The position numbers and the translations under genes were made by a program. A model generated the notes under the pieces. It saw only the letters and a program-made list of their open reading frames with translations, made no database searches and was not told the origin of the DNA. Shown one piece after another: positions 60,434 to 64,000 of a stretch of DNA of 64,000 nucleotides. Numbering within the stretch: position 1 is the first letter of the stretch; every line of letters begins with the position of its first letter. Source of the stretch: Mycolicibacterium aromaticivorans JS19b1 = JCM 16368 (lineage in GTDB: Bacteria > Actinomycetota > Actinomycetes > Mycobacteriales > Mycobacteriaceae); NCBI RefSeq assembly GCF_000559085.1, contig NZ_JALN02000001.1, forward strand, positions 4,960,001 through 5,024,000. Direction: 5' to 3'.

Positions 60434-61288
60434 GTGGCGCTATCTGGTGTGGTCGCCGTCGTCGGAGCAACCGGGCAGCAGGGCGGCGCCACCGCGCGGG
60501 CTCTGCTGAGTGCCGGGGTGGCGGTGCGGGCGCTGGTCCGCGACCCGCAGAAACCGGCCGCTCAGGCGCTGGCAGCTGACGGAGCGGAACTGGCTATCGC
60601 TGATTTCGACGACCCGGCAAGTGTTCGCATGGCCTTCGATGGGGTTGAGCGTGCCTTTGCGATGACCACGATGACATCGGGCCGTGGCACGGAGGGTGAG
60701 ATCAACGACGGCATCCTCATCGCGGATGTGGCCAAGTCTGCCGGCGTCGAGCATCTCGTATACAGCTCAGTGGGCGGCGCGGAGCGGCACACCGGGATCC
60801 CGCACTTCGAGAGCAAGCGCCGTGTCGAGGAGTACATCAAAAACCTTGGAATCCCAGCCACATACGTGCGTCCGACGTTCTTCTATGACAACTTGCTGAG
60901 CCAGTTGTCGAACTTCGAGGCGAGCGATATGGTCGTCCGCCTTCCGATGCCCGACGGTGTTCCGCTGCAAATGGTGGCCGTCAGCGACATTGGCGCCGTC
61001 GCCGCCGCTGTGCTCATCGACCCCTCTCGTGTCCCCACGGGTGCGGTCGAGATCGCCGGCGACGAGCTGACCGGCTCGCAGATCGCCGACGTCTTCGGAC
61101 GCCGAGCGGCACAACCAGCTCGTTTCGAAGCTCTGCCGGCCGCCGCTGCCGGCGACGACGACCTGCGCGCAATGTTCACGTGGTTCTCCACACCGCCGTC
61201 CTACCAAGCAGATCGGGCGCTCACCGCGGAACTCGACCCGTCTTTGCAAACATTCGAACGATGGCTCGATCAGCGCTGGAACCCATGA
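60434..61288 (+). CDS. NmrA-like NAD(P)-binding protein
   Basis: 284 residues from GTG 60434 with GGAGAAG 3 nt upstream. The NAD(P)-binding start is VVAVVGATGQQGGATARALL; the family blocks VEHLVYSSVGGAERHTGIPHFESKRRVEEYI and LPMPDGVPLQMVAVSDIGAVAAAVL follow. The YxxxK of classical SDRs is replaced by FESKRRVEEY, as in NmrA/HSCARG redox sensors and NAD(P)H:quinone oxidoreductase-like proteins. It may sense or use NADPH. It diverges from the TetR gene. Confidence 0.86.
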   Translation: MALSGVVAVVGATGQQGGATARALLSAGVAVRALVRDPQKPAAQALAADGAELAIADFDDPASVRMAFDGVERAFAMTTMTSGRGTEGEINDGILIADVAKSAGVEHLVYSSVGGAERHTGIPHFESKRRVEEYIKNLGIPATYVRPTFFYDNLLSQLSNFEASDMVVRLPMPDGVPLQMVAVSDIGAVAAAVLIDPSRVPTGAVEIAGDELTGSQIADVFGRRAAQPARFEALPAAAAGDDDLRAMFTWFSTPPSYQADRALTAELDPSLQTFERWLDQRWNP

Positions 61289-61379
61289 TCAGCCCGACCT
61301 GGCAGTTCGTCCAGGGTGGCGACTGGAAACCGCTCAAACACAGGACCTTTGGCCGTCCTATCACGAAAGGCGACGCGAT

Positions 61380-61847
61380 ATGAGCATGGCATACCTGGCT
61401 CAGCCCGAGCAGCAACAAAAACTGGAATGGCTCGATGGTGGCACGCTGGCGATCTTGCTGGACGGTAAGGCAACTGACGGCCAGTTGATGGTCGGACGCT
61501 TTGACGTCAGCGAGGGTGAGGCGCCGCCGTACCACAAGCACACCCGCGAAGACGAGGTGTTCATGTTGATTAAGGGAACGGCATTGGTTTGGGTTGACGA
61601 CCAGGAGATGGAGCTATCCGAGGGTGGAATCGTGTTCTTGCCCAAGAATATTCCGCACGCCTACCGCGTCACGTCGAAGACGGCAGACTTGCTGATGATC
61701 AACACTCCCGCGGGAATCGAGGGCATGTTCCGGCACTCTGGGCGCGATCGGGCGACGCCTCGACCGGACGGCTTCGAGATCACGGCCTCGAAGATGGCAG
61801 AAGGGGCAAGGGAATTCGGTCAGATCATTCTTGGCCCCCCGCGTTGA
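61380..61847 (+). CDS. Cupin-domain protein
   Basis: 155 residues. The cupin motif 1 is PPYHKHTREDEVFMLIKGTALVWV with His/His/Glu ligands, and motif 2 is IVFLPKNIPHAYRV with the fourth histidine. A GMFRHSGRDRATPRPDGFEI tail is seen in quercetin-dioxygenase-like single cupins. The four metal ligands are intact, so a metal enzyme is possible. It lies 91 bp after the NmrA-like gene and is probably cotranscribed. Confidence 0.85.
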   Translation: MSMAYLAQPEQQQKLEWLDGGTLAILLDGKATDGQLMVGRFDVSEGEAPPYHKHTREDEVFMLIKGTALVWVDDQEMELSEGGIVFLPKNIPHAYRVTSKTADLLMINTPAGIEGMFRHSGRDRATPRPDGFEITASKMAEGAREFGQIILGPPR

Positions 61848-62026
61848 CATCCGGTCCGGGCACGGTGTCGCCCGGCGGGGTTGCACCGAATGTCGGCGCA
61901 GGCGCTGCCTACTTCCTGGTCGCAGAGAGTCGACCAAGAAACGACAGCACTGACGGTTCTCCACCGCACTAACCAATTCGCTGCGTAATCGCCGCGCTAC
62001 CGCGATCGGTCAGTTAAGGTGTCGCG

Positions 62027-63853
62027 GTGACGGCAGGGCAGCGCAATACCGCGCGCGCGAAGAACAGGACGGTCAAACGAGCCCGGCGACCTTATCTGTG
62101 GCTGGGAGCCGGCGCCGTCGCGTTCGGTGTCGGGGCCGCGGTTGCCAGCGGATCTGCGGCCGCACATGCGGATAGTGCTGTCGGAGGAGCTGGTCCGCGC
62201 GCAGGGGCGGAAAGCCATTCCGGCCGTGCGCTGATCAACTCGCAGACGCTGCGTGGTGTCGCGCTCGTCGCCAAAACTGCTGTCCCCGAACGAGTGACCG
62301 GCGCCTCGGTCATCCCTGCCGAGGCTAAAGCACCGAAGTTCGCCAGCATCCCGTCGATCCGGGTGGCGGCCACGGTGACGGCGACAGCCGCTCAGCAGGC
62401 TCTGACCGAGGGTCTCAACGGCGTCGTCCAGACGCTGACCGGGCGGCCTCTGGTCGGCAACGGCGCCAACGGGGTCACCAATGCCCAAGGGGTGGGTACG
62501 GCAGGTGCCCCGGGCGGTTGGCTATGGGGTAACGGCGGCAACGGTGGCAACAGCACCGCGGCGGGCGCGTCCGGTGGCAACGGCGGCGCCGCCGGCTTGG
62601 TAGGGCTCGGCGGAGCCGGTGGAACGGGCGGCTGGGGTGCGGCGGGCGGCGTCGGCGGCTCTGGTGGGGTCTTGTACGGCAACGGCGGTGCCGGCGGTGC
62701 CGGCGGACCGACCGGTCCGGGCGGTGCGGGCGGCAACGCGGTGTTCGTGGGCGTTGGCGGAGCCGGCGGTCTGGGTGGCGAAGTCGCTCCTGGCGGAGCC
62801 GGCGGCCGGGGCGGCGTTCTGAGTGGCAGCGGCGGAGCTGGTGGCGCCGGTGGTGTGCTCGGAGCCGGCGGTCTGGGCGGCTCGGCCGGCCTGTTCGGTC
62901 ATGAGGGTGCATCGGGTGCCGCCGGTGGAGCACCCACCGTCGCCCTAACCTATACATCGAGCAACAACTACACGACGGTCGGGCTCTCGATCGGTGGTGG
63001 CCCGGTCACCCAGGTCGAAGTCGACACCGGCTCAAGCCCTTTGATCATCCCTATTACTCAAGTCAACGCCGACAACATCGGCCAGCCCACCGGCAAGACC
63101 GGGATGATCGAGTACGGCGACTGGGGCAAGTTCTACTACAGCGTCTACAACACTTCCGTGGATTTCGGCAACGGAATGGTCACCGCGCCCACGGATATCG
63201 GCGTCGTCACCACGGTCGAGGAATCTACGGATGGCGGCATCACGTGGAAGGACATTCCCCAATCCGAATGGTCGGACCCGAAGTACGCGATCTCCGCGGA
63301 CATGGGCGTCTGCTGGGGATCCTCCGATGGACTATCGAGTGTGGTTCACGCGTTGCCAACCGGTCTCAATCAGGGCCTGTTGATCAACGAGCCGTCGGGC
63401 GAGCTCACGTTCGGAGCGAATCCGTTGACCCCGGTCACCTCGGCGACCGGATGGTATGACACCACCCTGGCCGTGCAGATCAGCTACGCGGGCACCTCGA
63501 GTGCGATCCAGCAGATCGTCAGCAACGTGACCATCGACAGCGGTGGCCTCGGTGGGAACATTCCCCGGGACGTCCTTCCGTCCAGCCTTTCGGGCTATGA
63601 CGTCGGTGACGACTTGCCGGTGGGCACAACGGTTTCGGTCTACACCAGCGACGGTCAGACATTGTTGTACACCATGACGATCACCGCCGCGGACTACAGC
63701 GCTGGCAACGTTCCCGACGTCTCGACAAAGAGTTACGGCATGAACACCGGCAGTTTTCCCTTTCTTCAGGGGCCGATCTATTTCGAGTACACGCCCGCCG
63801 ACGTCGGTACAACAACATTCGATTATGCGCCTGGCGCGGTACTAAGTTCCTAG
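62027..63853 (+). CDS. Secreted PGRS-like protein with C-terminal aspartic protease domain, no PE domain
   Basis: 608 residues from GTG 62027. A basic N-terminus (KRARRP) and hydrophobic segment ([15 protein letters not shown]...AHADS, residues about 25-50) form a Sec- or Tat-like signal in place of a PE domain. Residues 138-149 read [11 protein letters not shown], the linker motif normally joining PE to PGRS. About 160-300 is Gly/Ala-rich PGRS-type repeat (GGNGG, GGAGG). From about 300 a pepsin-like domain has DTGSS at 333-337 and a second DSGG at 504-507, the two catalytic aspartates. The C-terminal region resembles the protease domain of PecA-type PE_PGRS proteins. Export route and activity are inferred. 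Confidence 0.82.
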   Translation: MTAGQRNTARAKNRTVKRARRPYLWLGAGAVAFGVGAAVASGSAAAHADSAVGGAGPRAGAESHSGRALINSQTLRGVALVAKTAVPERVTGASVIPAEAKAPKFASIPSIRVAATVTATAAQQALTEGLNGVVQTLTGRPLVGNGANGVTNAQGVGTAGAPGGWLWGNGGNGGNSTAAGASGGNGGAAGLVGLGGAGGTGGWGAAGGVGGSGGVLYGNGGAGGAGGPTGPGGAGGNAVFVGVGGAGGLGGEVAPGGAGGRGGVLSGSGGAGGAGGVLGAGGLGGSAGLFGHEGASGAAGGAPTVALTYTSSNNYTTVGLSIGGGPVTQVEVDTGSSPLIIPITQVNADNIGQPTGKTGMIEYGDWGKFYYSVYNTSVDFGNGMVTAPTDIGVVTTVEESTDGGITWKDIPQSEWSDPKYAISADMGVCWGSSDGLSSVVHALPTGLNQGLLINEPSGELTFGANPLTPVTSATGWYDTTLAVQISYAGTSSAIQQIVSNVTIDSGGLGGNIPRDVLPSSLSGYDVGDDLPVGTTVSVYTSDGQTLLYTMTITAADYSAGNVPDVSTKSYGMNTGSFPFLQGPIYFEYTPADVGTTTFDYAPGAVLSS

Positions 63854-64000
63854 ACGACAACAACTTTCGGGATGGTGCCCGGAGCGGCGCCCGAGGCCAG
63901 GCCGGCGAAGTAGGCGCCGGACCACATCCACAGTCCCGCTTGCAGCCGCAGTGAGCTGCGGCCGATGGCCGCATCGCCGTCGGCATAGGCGGTCATGCTG
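63850..64000 (-). CDS. C-terminal fragment of an unidentified protein (runs past window)
   Basis: On the minus strand an open frame enters from beyond base 64000 and ends at TAG 63852-63850. The visible 49 residues end [19 protein letters not shown], followed by [12 protein letters not shown]. Codon usage is GC-rich at third positions, as for real genes here. It is convergent with the PGRS-protease gene, and both stops share the CTAG at 63850-63853. The family cannot be named from this piece. Confidence 0.6.
   Translation of the reverse strand, partial: SMTAYADGDAAIGRSSLRLQAGLWMWSGAYFAGLASGAAPGTIPKVVVV

Noticed and set aside
62500..62930. Minus-strand Pro/His-rich frames and a possible CRISPR-like repeat in the Gly-rich region
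   Set aside because: The short GGC-rich repeats are the coding sequence of PGRS-type GGx repeats. There are no unique spacers of constant length.

Overview
The window is a high-GC chromosomal segment from a rapidly growing mycobacterium (Mycolicibacterium type). Three things support this. Gene order over about the first 30 kb follows the Mycobacterium tuberculosis block from Rv1683 to Rv1713. An rRNA operon lies directly downstream of tyrS, which is the rrnB position of fast growers and is not where slow growers carry their single operon. The 16S gene has the short helix 18 of rapid growers, near position 8235. Annotation used sequence reading only, so orthology to M. tuberculosis genes rests on remembered gene order and motifs.

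Region 1 (1-29918) is the conserved core. It holds the C-terminal part of a lipase/acyl-CoA synthetase, a Trm112-like protein, an acyltransferase, and a TetR/ABC exporter operon read leftward. Next come mpg, tyrS, rrnB (16S-23S-5S and terminator), a TPR-like protein, a HAD phosphatase, tlyA, nadK, recN, the steA/steB-like pair, pyrG, a Nudix ADP-ribose hydrolase, xerD, a ParA-like ATPase, scpA, scpB, rluB, cmk and der. Most neighbours overlap by ATGA or GTGA. The region combines translation, rRNA maturation, NAD and nucleotide metabolism, DNA repair and chromosome segregation.

Region 2 (29969-40540) is accessory. An intact IS481-family element has a 6-bp target duplication placed exactly in the shared stop codon of two convergent genes. 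It is followed by a nitroreductase, a TSUP permease, tRNA-Pro(GGG), a DUF347 membrane protein, an exported phosphoesterase, an exported protein with a three-fold repeated domain, and an overlapping sulfotransferase/KAS III pair.

Region 3 (39656-46876) is a compact catabolic-looking cluster. An IclR regulator diverges from SDR, acetoacetate-decarboxylase-like protein, two paralogous amidohydrolase-2 proteins, enoyl-CoA hydratase and class III CoA-transferase. The substrate is unknown, and this is the best candidate here for an undescribed pathway.

Region 4 (46883-64000) is rich in regulators and envelope proteins. It has an O-methyltransferase facing a TetR across a long palindrome, a second TetR with its own palindrome facing a permease/VCBS-like fusion, and an FAD oxidoreductase/amino-acid permease operon. 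It also has a methyltransferase, a CcdA-like protein, two more TetR genes, a ZAS-type anti-sigma factor with no sigma gene nearby, NmrA and cupin proteins. Near the right edge is a secreted PGRS-like protein carrying an aspartic-protease domain, with a signal peptide where a PE domain would be expected. That protein and the catabolic cluster are the most interesting items. No CRISPR array or prophage was seen.
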